Shown: positions 1 through 10,268 of the stretch, one piece after another
Position numbering within the stretch: the first letter of the stretch is position 1
Layout: the number at the start of each line of letters is the position of its first letter
Assembly: GCA_002104905.1 (NCBI GenBank)
Contig: MCFE01000645.1
Coordinates: 1-50,107, forward strand
From: Basidiobolus meristosporus CBS 931.73
Lineage: Eukaryota > Basidiobolomycota > Basidiobolomycetes > Basidiobolales > Basidiobolaceae
DNA: 50,107 bases
Direction: 5' to 3'
Program-made: the position numbers and the translations under genes
The notes under the pieces: generated by a model
What the model was told of the DNA's origin: nothing
The model's database searches: none
What the model saw: the letters and a program-made list of their open reading frames with translations, nothing else

Positions 1-159
1 CTACATTGACAAAGAGGAGATAACATAACTTGCAGTTTTCCTATTTGAATACACACTTGTTATTGAATAATCAATAAAATTACCAACTCATTTTACAAGG
101 ATGAATTTTGCAACACAATGATGGGTTACATGGCAATTGATGGTGTTTGATTATGACGC
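1..159 (+). repeat. Element X, gene2 upstream fragment (X1a)
   Basis: Resembles the spacer in front of gene2 at 49540-49690. The best shared block is 110-143 (gcaacacaatgatggg, then tggcaattgatgg), found again at 1374-1407 and 49626-49659. No coding capacity seen. The right edge is the start of an LTR-B at 160. A second copy of the same block lies beyond that LTR, so this is not a simple interruption of one copy. Confidence 0.55.
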
Positions 160-1229
160 TATAGTGGGGTGACAGTGACACCCACTGACAGATGTGCTTG
201 TTCCCTTATTTTCTACTTCCCTATATCTCTACTACACTTATTTTAGTTTTATAACATTTGTCTTACCCAATCAGTACTATCCCATAAGCTGGTTGACTAT
301 CACACCTGCTTACCTTATTGCATAAGTTACCCCTCACTTTATGTAAGATTACTAGCTATAAGTACTACTATATTAGGCAAGTACCCACACCAGTACCCGT
401 GACACATGATCAACATGTGTCACCATCTGTACCATTTCCATACCATATATGGTATCTCCATATTACACAGGTTTCAGAATACTGATTCCTGATTGGTTGA
501 ATGTGCTGTGCCTCTTAGAACCTTCCGGCACCTACTTAGAACATTCTTAGGTTATTCTGATGTCATTAAGATTTCTATTGATATCCAGAACCTTCTGGAA
601 CACCATGATTAGTAATCACTTAGCCAGTAAGAAAAGTATATTAGGGAGGCTATCCCTCAACAATAAATCATCATCCTTTTTATCAATATACCAACTTGTT
701 GATTAGTGTGATCACTGCTACCTGCTGCTACCTGAACTTCCAACCCTAGGCCACAGGACACTCCCAGGAAGCTGCGCTGACAGCCAACTGACCTTGGAGG
801 CACTACTTGTGAGGAATACTCAGAGTAGTTATCTTTCATTATATTTGATTCTTTCCCAAATTTGTTCTTGTACAGGCAAAGATACTTTTCTGTCTTTGTA
901 ACTATTGACCACAGCTGCATTCTTATCAAGTCCCTGCTGGTGGAGTTTACAGTTGTTTTGACTTTGGAAGCTTTAGTACATTGTCATCTAAAGGATGCTG
1001 AACCCAGCACATACTTTTGTTAAGATGCCAACTAAGTTTGGGATTGCAGCTCAATAGTTTTCCCTTGACAAGCTTGTGGCTTTATTCCCCTTCACATTAG
1101 ATTAGAGACAGAACTCAAGTATTCCTAGCAAGCTTTTGCCAGAGATTATTGCACCCAGTGAACACTCCACACACAAAACACTTGAGAAGTGCTGGACATA
1201 TCTCTCCCTTGAACCTATACACCACCACA
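160..1229 (+). repeat. LTR-B, full length, 1070 bp
   Basis: Begins tatagtgggg (TGTAGTGGGG in other copies; second base changed G to A) and ends caccaccaca. About 1.07 kb, like 37911-38981. It contains a TATA-like box followed by AATAAA near 660, which sets its orientation. Flanking pentamers (gacgc, atgca) do not match, so no target-site duplication survives. Open frames inside it are shadows; no internal retrotransposon region is attached. Confidence 0.75.
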
Positions 1230-1430
1230 ATGCAAAGAAAATCAGATGAATTAAGCCAAATGTGGCAATTTGTTGCAAATCACCTCTACACAATTGCAGA
1301 TATCCTATTTGATGATAGAATTGTGAGTAGTTCAACTATAAACTCATCAAGTCTTTGTTTGAGAACAATTTTTGCAACAAAATGATGCAATTCAGGGCAA
1401 TTGATGGATATTCTGTTGTGTTGTATTATG
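1230..1430 (+). repeat. Element X, gene2 upstream fragment (X1b)
   Basis: Second copy of the gene2 promoter-side sequence, with the blocks gcaacaaaatgatg and ggcaattgatgg at 1374-1407. It precedes the gene2 remnant at 1950 after an extra stretch of about 0.5 kb that is absent between the equivalent positions in X6. Confidence 0.5.
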
Positions 1431-1949
1431 ATTAGTTTGGGGCTTTTTATACAATGTAGAGGCTAATCAACAATATACAACAACTTCCAGTTTGCTAACA
1501 CTGAAATGTTTACTGGGAGTTTGATATACCAACAGAAGATATAACTTTCACTAATATTCTCAATCTTAGGCTCAAAATATACTATAGGCAGTGTTTCTCA
1601 CTTCTAAAGCAGTGTTCTGCCTTTCTGTTGACTAATGGGATTATTTACTTTCATAGTAGCTTTTCCTTATTTGGAGGTCACTTTTCTTTCTGAGAAAATA
1701 CCTCCTAATATAGAAATTCCAAACTCCCCTTTAACCTAAAGGCATGTGTTGCAGAAGTCTCTAAAGGGGCCTTTAGACCTAAAGGGGTGTCTTTAGAGTA
1801 AAGGGGTTTCTTAGAGGGGACTTTTCCAACAGAAAAGTGGTAGTTTCTTGTAGAACTTAGATTGGATTCTTGTGAGCTTTGCAATCTCTTTACTGATGAA
1901 GTACCAATCAATGTCAAAATACTCAACAGTGCAAGTGATGCATTTCCTG
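1431..1949. other. Unassigned 0.5 kb with chained CTAAAGG palindromes
   Basis: No homologue elsewhere in the window and no convincing gene. It separates the gene2 upstream block from the gene2 body, whereas in X6 these are close together, so it is probably an insertion. At 1761-1787 the heptamer CTAAAGG and its complement alternate (CTAAAGG-GG-CCTTTAG-AC-CTAAAGG), with further AAAGGGG units to about 1820. Clear insertion boundaries or a duplicated target were not found. Confidence 0.4.
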
Positions 1950-2509
1950 GTATTACTTACTCATATGCGTAGTACTTTCACATCAATCCCATCACTACCA
2001 CCAGATTTTCTGCTCAGGTATTAGAGGGGATCAATGAAAAATAATGGGGACCATCTACCACAGTTTACTCATGGAGATCCCTAGTTAAGCTTATTACAAG
2101 AACTATTGCCCTATAAGGTCTCATCCCCCCATTTATGGTAATAAAAGTCCTGGGAGTTTTATTTGTAGCTGACAGAAATTGACAACCACCTTGCTGAAAG
2201 GATGAATGACTCAGACAAAGCTTGGAATACTAGGTTCAGAAGCACAAGTGGACTTTTACATCCCAGAGTGCTCAGCAGCAAGTTGAATATCAGGAGTATT
2301 TTGAATAACTTCCTGATAAGGATTAAAAGAACTTCTTGCAGGCAGGGGTGCATTTACTCCAACAGATACAAGGCACACTGTATGAAGCTTCAAGCACGGT
2401 CTGACAATGAGAGTAATATTATCCAGCTTAGTGTGCTGACTATTAAACCTGGTCCAGTTGCTAAAATCTGTGATTCACTTGCTCATTTGGCAAAATTGGA
2501 TATTTGATG
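1950..2509 (+). pseudogene. Element X gene2 remnant (X1)
   Basis: Protein-level and nucleotide similarity to the open frame at 49754-50107: shared landmarks include INPITT, YKN(Y)CP, NHLAE/ERMND and AWNTRFRS. The start codon is ATT instead of ATG, and stops and shifts occur before about 2200. From 2202 the frame is open to a TGA at 2505-2507, giving the part of gene2 that lies beyond the window edge in X6. The end reads PVAKICDSLAHLAKLDI; a matching tail (RIRDLLAQWAKWDI) is found in the terminal regions of X3, X5 and X6. No recognised domain. Family function unknown; proposed as one of two genes of a DNA transposon because of its position beside the terminal repeat. Confidence 0.6.
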
Positions 2510-2930
2510 TTAAACCAAGTAAAGTGATTATCAATCAACTAGTCAAATAGTAGCTCACAGCTCAGGATACATTTAGACCAATTAACCTCCGATGTACTGT
2601 CCAATTGGAATAATAGTAACTAGATGGTAAATATTAGTATAGTTTACAGTGTCATATGCATTTGAAGGAGGATATCCAAACACCAAATCTTATCAACCAT
2701 GTTAGTGTTATTCAATTGTGCTTGTCATGCATGCAATATTAGTTAGTGAAATCATCTGTGCCAACCTCATTGAACTATATTTTCCCATAGTTTGCAAGAT
2801 TTTCCCACATAAAGCAAAACTGTCCCAGAGCCATCCTGCCTATTGGTAGTTACAATATTGTGCCTGATTATTCTTTACAACTATGGATTGCACCACATAC
2901 ACTGGCACAGTACAATCAAATAAGTCTTTT
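2430..2930 (+). repeat. Element X terminal region (X1 end)
   Basis: Similar along its length to the terminal regions at 41190-41625 (+), 45921-46440 (-) and 47409-47940 (-). Shared blocks include gccaacctcattg, the tract around tttcccacataaagc, and ggattgcaccacat. Here it follows gene2, whereas in the other copies it follows gene1; that is the basis for inferring inverted terminal repeats. The outermost bases decay to aataagtctttt, compared with ggaacaagtctaat in X6. Confidence 0.6.
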
Positions 2931-3304
2931 ATCTCAATACAAATATAGCACTCATTTCATTATTTTACCGTTTACTTTTGCATCACACATAAGAAAGATC
3001 AAGAAATCCAACCTTGAAGGACAATAGCTCAAGACACTGATAATTAATCTGTCCAAGAATTCCATGTCATACAAAACAATCAGTAGTCAGCACATGATTC
3101 CAATACAGCCCACTTGAAATAAAACTCAAGGGGCTATTATGAAAAGAGTCCAATAATCTTAGAAGTTAGCACTCTATTGCTATGAATAGACACATTACAT
3201 GACAGTTGAGCTAGGCAAGGTAGAACTAGGAGATATGGACACTATAAGAGATGAAAATGCTTGAGGAATTCATGCACTATGGTCATGTGATATGGCTACC
3301 AGTG
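2931..3304. other. Unassigned spacer with a short Gypsy-C LTR scrap
   Basis: No gene seen. From about 3178 to 3240, tgctatgaatagacac and the following gagctaggcaagg match the end of the Gypsy-C LTR in reverse orientation (compare tgttatgaatagacac at 33204). The stretch before 3178 has no match I can see in this window. Confidence 0.4.
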
Positions 3305-3531
3305 TGAGCTCTTGCCTAATATAGGGGCAGCTACATCTAGCAATCTTATGCACAGGGGGGAATAACTTGTGCCATGAAATAAGCAGTTGTCATAGTTAGC
3401 TGGCTTATGTGTTAGTGCTGATCAAATATATCAAATGGGATAAGCCAAAATAAGGGTAGTAGAGATGTATCAATGTTGAAAATATGGGAATGAGCACATC
3501 TGTCAGTGGGTATCACAGTGACCCCACTACA
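3305..3531 (-). repeat. LTR-B fragment, reverse
   Basis: Ends accccactaca at 3531, the complement of the LTR-B start. The preceding 220 bp follow 38760-38981 (block gggaatgagcacatctgtca). Its outer edge lies inside Gypsy-C integrase sequence, so it probably marks an insertion later truncated on its left side. Confidence 0.65.
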
Positions 3532-4264
3532 GCAGATGGATACAACAGCTTACATTGAGTGGTGAGAGACCAGTTGCACTATGACATGAGTTGTGATAGG
3601 CAAACTGTGGAAGCAGGCATTCTCCTTGGTATCTATGTTCTGGGATAAGAGAATGAAGTAAGCTAGCTTTGTGAGTCAATCTGTTACTACTAGGACTAAG
3701 TTGACTTGCTTGAATTTTAGCAGGTTGGTTATAATGATAATTTATCTTTTATTGCTTTTCAAAGATTGGCAAGGGTTGGCAATGCCCATATTGCATGTGT
3801 CTGTCAGTCTGCCCACAGCTTCATATATGAAAGGAGTGGAGGTATCCCTTGTCAGGCAATATCATGATGGGCCATCAGAGGTGTCTCTTGACTGCATTCA
3901 TAGTTTTGGAAATATCAAGTTGTTCTGCAGCCATAAAATCATGGCAAGAATGGAAGATATCCAACTTGATAGTAAGGTCTGGGACAAATAGTTGATGCTT
4001 GTGATATATGATATCATTGGCTAAATGTAGGTGCTGGAGGTTCTGGAACCTGAGTGGTGGTTCAGTGGCAGACTTAATATGATTCTTGATTGTTGAGGCT
4101 GTGGATTTGGTGGCTTTGCTGGTCTCTACTTTTTCAAAGACCTAGGGAGCAGTAATACCACAGGACTGGGTTACCAGGAGCTCAGTGTCTTTTGTTGAGT
4201 ATAGGGCTCTTCACTTGCCAACAGGCATCATCCCCTTCTTCAAAACAATACTCATTCTTTCTGG
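3532..4264 (-). pseudogene. Gypsy-C integrase fragment
   Basis: The reverse strand resembles 25430-26370, the integrase zinc-binding part and core of the Gypsy-C copy. Landmarks read on the minus strand are WQVKSP, HLHLANDIIYH, HQLFVPDL, SCHDFMAA and, near 3570, a decayed HNSCHSATGLSP. Many frameshifts and stops, with part of the core missing between about 3650 and 3750. No LTR of its own; it abuts the Gypsy-A 3' LTR at 4265. Confidence 0.7.
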
Positions 4265-4633
4265 TGTTACAAGTCTTGGTAAAAGAGTTGTAGAGGAATA
4301 GGGAGATTAGCTAGTATTGTATTCACTAAAACTTGAACTGATCTTTATTGAGGTTCCAGCAGCTTCTTATATACATTTTGCCAGATCAATTGCTGACTAA
4401 TTTTATTTCCTAATGTAGGCTGTGGCTGATGACTCATTTAATTGCATCATCATCACCCAATGAGATCCTACTTCATATATCTATTCCTGTCTGATAAGGA
4501 TCTGCTGATTCATTAGCTGACTAAAACTACAGATTTGATAGATAATACTGATATACTGATAAGCTTAGCAAATAACTAATTGATTTGACTAAAAGCTAAT
4601 CTAACTTAACCATTCAAGTGGCAGATCATAGCA
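4265..4633 (-). repeat. Gypsy-A 3' LTR, 369 bp
   Basis: Plus-strand ends tgttacaagtc and gatcatagca, i.e. TGCTATGATC...ACTTGTAACA on the coding strand. A purine-rich tract (gtaggggagaa on the minus strand) lies immediately upstream, as expected for a polypurine tract. Confidence 0.8.
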
Positions 4634-6229
4634 TTCTCCCCTACTAAAGTGGATAGGGCTCTCCTGATTCCCTTTTCTTGTATACAAATATCTTGATGGT
4701 TCAGTATTATCAGTAAGTCTTGCAAGCTTGAGTCTGTCCCTATGCACTAAGTCTTCCCAGATATTGCCTTGTTTGTCCAATAGTTGGTCAGTTGCAAATG
4801 GACATTCTCTAATGATCTTGAATGGTCCTGTCCATTGTGGCACAAATTCTTCCAAGTGTTGTTTCTTAGCAATATAAAGTTCCCAACTGTCAATGCTTCT
4901 GGTGTTATAGTCTTATCAAATCTCTGCTTCATCTTTTCTGCACTTTGAGATACTTTGATCTGTGCTTCTTGCTGTCTTTGTTCCAGTTGCTGGTGTCTAC
5001 TTGGCTGACTGAGCTCCTCTTCTAAGGTGTTTGTAAGCTTTAGTTGTGTGAGATTTTGTGTAATTCTTGGCTCACATCCATACACTAGTAAAATGGCAAT
5101 TGTTGAGTGGTGTTGTGTACTCTGACTCTGCATGCAAAGAGTGCTTGGTCTATATATTCATCCCATCAACTGACAACTCCATTTGCATACTTGGTCAGCA
5201 TTTTTCCAAAAAATTCATTAAACCGCTCAATTACTCCATTAGTTCTGGGGTAATATGCCAAGATTTTCAAGTGTTTGATCTGCTGCATTTCCAGGTAAGC
5301 TTCCAATGTTGTTGCCATAAAGTTTGCACCTCAATCTGATAGAATCTTTACAGAGCATCCAAAATTCATAAGAATCTCATGGTAGATGAAGCTTGCAACT
5401 TCTTGTTCACTGGCTATAGGTATAGCTTTAGCCACTGGCCATTTAGTGGCATGGTCAATTGTTACTAGGATTCAATGGTTGCATTTCCTGGTAGTCAGTA
5501 GTCTTCCAAGAAAGTCAATTACCCATCTTTTGAATGGTCTTAAAGGCTCCAAGGGAAAGAGTTTGGCAATTGTCTGCAGTTGGCCTAGGTTGATTTGGCA
5601 ATTTGAGCATGCTTTCACTAGCTACTGAATGTCATGTTTCATTCTGGGCCACCATGCTCTGGCTTTCACAAGGCTATTGGTTCCTTCAATTCCAAGATGT
5701 CCATATCCATTTTGTAGCTTATGTATTTAATCCAGGCAAGCCACATAAGGGTAATTGGTAATAGGGCTTCCATCAACAACTTGGTCAAGTGTTTCCTCCT
5801 GTACTACAAATTTGCTGGCTTCATCCTGAATTATCTTCTGGATCTCTTCATCCACCTCATTAGGAATGGCTTGGTCCTCCAAGTACCTTGGTAATAGGCT
5901 AGGCCAATATGATTCATGCACCAAGTTGAGTGGTGCAACTTATTCTAGTCTTGATAAGGCATCAGCAACTGTGTTGTTTTTTCCAAGGCAGTAGACAATC
6001 TCCAAGTCAAATTACTGCATGTATTCACTCCATCTTGTCATTCTTCTAGAGAGTACCCTCTGAGAAAATATATACTTGAGGGAGGCACAATCAGTCTTCA
6101 CAGTGAACTTGGCTCCTTCAATATTGCATCTCCATGTCTTCAAAGTGTGTATTATAGCAAGCATCCCCTTTGCATGCACTGGATAGTTTTGTTCTGCTGA
6201 GTTCAGTTTCTTGGATTCAAAGGCAACGG
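4634..6229 (-). pseudogene. Gypsy-A pol: RNase H end and integrase
   Basis: On the minus strand the 5' part encodes the end of RNase H (landmarks VAFESKKLNSAEQ, HAKGMLAIIHTLKTW, LKYIFSQRVLSRRM), followed by the linker, a decayed zinc-binding HHCC region, integrase core and a C-terminal stretch with GCEPRITQNLTQ, KMKQRFDKTI, GPFKII and HRDRLKLARL. The integrase would have inserted cDNA in the nucleus. There are several frameshifts and stops, so no complete protein. The RNase H is cut at SK/AF by the LTR-B start at 6230, the same point as in copy II. Confidence 0.8.
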
Positions 6230-7135
6230 TGTAGTGGGGTAACAGTGACACCCACTGACAGATGAGCTCATTCCCATATTTGCTACTTCCCTATATCTCT
6301 ACTACACTTATTTTAGTTTTATAACATTTGTCTTACCTGATCAGTACTATCCCATAAGCCAGTTGACTTTCACACCTGCTTACCTTAATGCATATGTTGT
6401 CTCTCACTTTATGTAAGATTACTAGCTGTGAGTGCTTATATATTAGTCAAGTACCTGTGCCAGTACCCATGACACATGATCAACCTGTGTCACCATTCCT
6501 ACCATATTCATACCATATATGGTATTCCTATGTTATACAGGTTTCAGAACACTGATTCCTGATTGGTTAGATGTGCTGTGCTTAGAACCTTCCAGCACCT
6601 ACTTAGAACATTCTTAGGTCATTCTGATGTTATTACAATTTTTATTGACATCTGGAACCTTATGGAACACCATGATTAGTAATTACTTAGCCAGTAAGAT
6701 AAGTATATAAGGGAGGCTATCCCTCAACAATAAATCATCATCCTTTTTATCAATATACCAACTTGTTGATTAGTGTGATCACTGCTACCTGCTGCTACCT
6801 GAACTTCCAACCCTAGGCCACAGGACACTCCCAGGAAACTGCGCTGACAGCCAACTGACCTTGGAGGCACCACTTGTGAGGAATACTCAGAGTAGCTATC
6901 TTTTATTATATTTTGATTCTTTCCCAAATTTGTTCTTGTACAGGCAAAGATACTTTTCTGTCTTTGTAACTATTGACCACAGCTGCATTCTTATCAAGTC
7001 CCTGCTGGTGGAGTTTACAGTTGTTTTGACTTTGGAAGCTTTAGTACATTGTCATCTCAAAGGATGCTGAACCCAGCACATACTCTTGTTAAGATGCCAA
7101 CTAAGTTGGGGATTGTAGCTCAATAGTTTTCCCTT
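6230..7135 (+). repeat. LTR-B, 3'-truncated, inside Gypsy-A copy I
   Basis: Starts TGTAGTGGGG at 6230 after aaaggcaacgg and follows 160-1065 closely, ending at ttttccctt (7135), about 165 bp short of a full LTR-B. It replaces the protease-RT region of the host element. Antisense to Gypsy-A. Confidence 0.75.
6704..6734 (+). promoter_or_regulatory. LTR-B TATA box and poly(A) signal
   Basis: TATATAAG at 6704-6711 is followed by AATAAA at 6729-6734. The pair recurs in the other LTR-B copies in the same relative orientation and sets the LTR strand. The short spacing suggests that the start site lies after the AATAAA; no transcript evidence is available here. Confidence 0.5.
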
Positions 7136-8047
7136 AGCTCCAGGGCCTCAATATGGTTAAAGGTTCTTGATGGCTGGTATCCATTTCTTCTCTGAGGGCA
7201 GTACTTTGCAATATGTCCCTGCTGGTGGCAAATGAAGCAAAGACCTATCTTCTTACATTCTTTTGAGGTATGTTTCTTCTGGATAGCATCTATTTCCATT
7301 GGCCCTGCTTCTGATTGTCTTCTTTCATAGTGATTGTAGCCTTTCTGATTAGTCATTGTGGGCTTCCCAACTCAAAAGAGAGCTGAGTCATAGTCAATAG
7401 CAGTCTTGATGGCTTCCTCAATATTCTGAGGTCTTTATAATTCACTTCTTGCCAGTTCTTTGTTTCAACCCATCAATAAAGTATTCAGCTTGATCCAGAG
7501 GGTCCTTTCTTTCAATCTGCCCAAGTAGACATCTATATTCTTAGATGTACTCTTGAACCATTCCTTTCTGTCTGAGTGTCTTCAACTTTCTTCTTAGTAG
7601 TGTCTGTTGGTGTGGGGGCTCAAAGGCATCCTGAATTTCCAACACATACTTGTCCCAACACAAACTCATCCCAGGTAGAGATTGTAGAGCATCCCATCAT
7701 GGTGGCAGACCTGATCTTGTAATGGTATCACTGTAAACCTGCATCTGCCAGGTAAGAGGCAGCATTATGTAACTTGCTTTCTGGGGAATTCCCTTAGCCT
7801 TGAAAGCTTCTTCAATCTGAAAGAGCCTGGTTCCCAGGTTTTCATTGACTCTACCATGGTACTGGTTGACCTTCACACTAAAGTTATTCTTGACAGGGTT
7901 TAGCTGGCTTTGGGCCATGGTAGTCATTCCTTGTTGCTGCCGGGCCAGTATTTGTTGCATAGAGTTCTTCATTCCCGATTTTCAGACATCTTGAGGGAGG
8001 CTTCTTCTTTCTTCAGGAGGGATGTTTCTGGTTATTGCTGCCATCAA
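7136..8047 (-). pseudogene. Gypsy-A gag (nucleocapsid and capsid remnant)
   Basis: Minus strand. The N-terminal part (7972 downwards) has MKNSMQQILARQQQGM, then a capsid-like stretch VNENLGTRLFQIEEAFKAKG. The C-terminal part has a clear CCHC zinc knuckle, CFICHQQGHIAKYC, at about 7200-7245. Gag would package element RNA in cytoplasmic particles. The middle (7357-7697) is shifted between frames and carries stops. The 20190-20600 copy is the closest relative and shows that the reading continues into protease there, a part lost here. Confidence 0.75.
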
Positions 8048-8313
8048 TGGTACAAGTCTTGGTATAAGAGTTGTCAAGGAATAGGGAGTTTAGCTAGTAT
8101 TGTATTCACTAAAACTTGAACTGATCTTTATGGAGGTTCCAGCAGCTCCTAATATACATCTTCTCAGATCAATGGCTGACTAATTGTATTTCCTAATGTA
8201 GGCTGTGGTTGATGACTCATCTGATTGCATCATCATCACCCAATAAGATCCTACTTAATATACCTATTTCTGTCTGATAAGGATCTGCTGATCCATTTGC
8301 TGACTAAAGCTAC
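8048..8313 (-). repeat. Gypsy-A 5' LTR, truncated
   Basis: Starts tggtacaagtcttgg and follows 4265-4530, then stops at about 8313 where plus-strand integrase sequence begins. Just inside the element (minus strand ttgatggcagcaataacc; ttggtagcagcaataacc in copy II) is a candidate primer binding site beginning TGGTAGC. Confidence 0.7.
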
Positions 8314-9100
8314 TGGCAATGACTAGTGCTGTATCAGTGGCCAGTGAGTAACAAGTCTGAAGTATCCTATACCTTGAGATCCTGATGAAATTTGGCTGCC
8401 CTGTGGAAATCTTAAGAGATAGATGAACAAACTGTATGGAAAATGCATTGTAAGCCTACTTGGGAATGTAGCAGATCAGACTTTTGAAGCTTTGTCATTT
8501 TGTCATATAATAAAAGGAGTTGCTAAGTAGCTTAAAGGATAATAAGGTAAAATGCTAACAAGAATGCAAATGGAGTTGTAATTAGATGGGACAAATACAT
8601 TGATCAAATACTCTTTGCCTGCAGAGTCAGGGTGTAAACACTACCCAAAAATCGCCATTTACTTGGTATATGGATGTGAATCAAGGATTCCAGGAAAGCC
8701 CACACAGCCAAAACTCACTGACAACCTGGAGGATTAACTAAGCAAGACTAGTAGAAACCAATAATGGGACCACAAGCATCAGGAGGTATAGGCTGCATTC
8801 CAAAATAGTGCACAAACATTAAGTAGAGATCTGATAGGTCTACACTGCAATAAGTTATGAGAGTTGAGAACTTTATGATTTTAAGAAGAAACTCCTGGAA
8901 GAATTATGATACACCATGGACAGGACTATTCAAGATCAGCAGAGAATCTCCTCTTGCAACTTACCAACTAATAGACAAACAAGGGAGTATACAGGAAGAT
9001 CTAGTTTATAAAGACAGACTCAAGCTTGCAAGAATCACTGATAATGCCAATACTTCAAAAAAAAGATTTAGGAGGCCTTCTCAGTCATGGTAGGGAAGAA
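8314..9100 (+). pseudogene. Gypsy-A integrase, C-terminal half (+ strand tail)
   Basis: Starts within the integrase core near AVSVASE and continues through a decayed GCEPRI motif to the C-terminal stretch MRVENFMILRRNSW...GLFKI...YKDRLKLARI, open from 8857 to 9093. The upstream part is frame-broken. It is followed directly by its own 3' LTR, so it is a 5'-truncated copy whose junction at 8313 faces copy I head to head. Confidence 0.75.
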
Positions 9101-9452
9101 TGTTATGATCGGATGCTTGAATGTCCTAGTTAGATCAGTTTTAAGTGAGATCAATTATTTATGTGTTTAGCCTAGAAAAATATTGGAATTGTCTATCAAA
9201 TCACTGGTGTCAGTCAGCAGACCATTATCAGCAAGAAGCAGAAATAATGAGTGAGATCTAACTGGGCAATGATGCTGTAAGCAAACAAGTTATCAGCCTC
9301 AACCTACACTAGGAAATATGATTAGTCAGCACTTGATCTGGCAACAGGTATGTGGTGTTGCTGGAGCCTCTACAAAGTTCTGTTCAGGTTTGTGTGAATA
9401 CAATACAAGCTAAGCCCCTATTGCTGTTCTACTTGTACATCAAGACTCATCA
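9101..9452 (+). repeat. Gypsy-A 3' LTR (+), 352 bp
   Basis: Begins TGTTATGATC right after the purine tract ggtagggaagaa and ends near caagactcatca. It has the same internal order as other Gypsy-A LTRs. Confidence 0.75.
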
Positions 9453-9457
9453 CAGGA

Positions 9458-9809
9458 TGTTGTGACCTACAAAGTGTTTTGAAGTAAAAATAGTGATATC
9501 AGTTGACTGCTGTTTTTTCATGAAGCAGCTTAGTATTTATACCAATGTTAATGTAACACAACTGCAACACTTACGTAAGAATGTTTTCAAATAGTCAGGG
9601 GCATTCTGCAAGAGCTTCAGTGATAATACCAAATGTTTTCTAAAAGTGCCAATTGGATTTTAATTATAGGCAAATAATTAAGGGATCATAGATCCCAAAG
9701 AAAGCAGCAAAGTTAAGGTAGTAGGTGAGTCACACAGAGACTTAGAATAGTCCTGACTTGTTAACTGATTTTTAGCTGCTGAATGATACTACAAAGTCTA
9801 ATGTACAAA
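9458..9809 (+). repeat. Copia-type LTR (+), diverged
   Basis: Follows 10354-10723 with many changes (shared blocks cttagtatttatacc, gcattctg, ttagctgctgaatgatac). Starts tgttgtgacc; the end is eroded near tgtacaa. No matching flanks found. Confidence 0.6.
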
Positions 9810-9901
9810 AACTCCCTATCAACTAAATAACTTTGTTATCACTATATGTCTCTGCAAATCTCAAACTGTGACCTAGCTAGTGGTTTTGTTAATGTGACCA
9901 C

Positions 9902-10268
9902 TGCTAAAATATTGAACTATTTTGTATTATTCAGCAGCTAAGAATTTATTTAACAATTCTGGACTAGTCTTGGTCACTGTAGAACTAATGTACAGCCCTA
10001 ACTTTGCCACTTTCTTTGTATCTGTGATACTATGATTATTCCCCAATAGTCATGATCAAATTAGCACTTTTACCAAACTTTTGGTGTAAACCCTGAAGCT
10101 GTTACAGGATGCTCCTAAATTTTGAAAAACCCCCCATACATAGTGTTACAGCTGTATTACCTCTACAAAGGTATAAATACTGAGCTTCCTTGTGAATAAA
10201 ACACAGTGTAATTATTATCACTATTTCTTGATAAGTTTCTTATAACCAAATCACTTCTTATATTGCAA
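9902..10268 (-). repeat. Copia-type 3' LTR (-), 367 bp
   Basis: Reverse complement of the 10354-10723 LTR, with the block aaaggtataaatactgagc. On the minus strand it lies directly after the RNase H remnant (10353 down to 10269), so it is the 3' LTR of the Copia element whose pol lies to the right. Confidence 0.65.

Larger units (their letters stand above)
4265..8313 (-). mobile_element. Gypsy-A copy I (Ty3/Gypsy LTR retrotransposon, composite)
   Basis: Read on the minus strand: truncated 5' LTR (8048-8313), gag (7136-8047), an LTR-B (6230-7135) where protease and reverse transcriptase should be, RNase H end plus integrase (4634-6229), then 3' LTR (4265-4633). The gene order and LTR type match copy II. 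The missing protease-RT segment means it could not move by itself. Confidence 0.8.

Noticed and set aside
160-1229. LTR-B as a DNA transposon rather than an LTR
   Set aside because: Ends TG...CA, constant length near 1.07 kb and a TATA plus AATAAA arrangement favour an LTR. However, no internal region or matching target duplication was found, so this is not settled.
657-1385. Several open frames of 70-90 codons within LTR-B copies (also at 6724, 31105, 32157, 38212)
   Set aside because: They recur because the LTR recurs, overlap its promoter and poly(A) region, and show no protein-level conservation beyond the DNA repeat.
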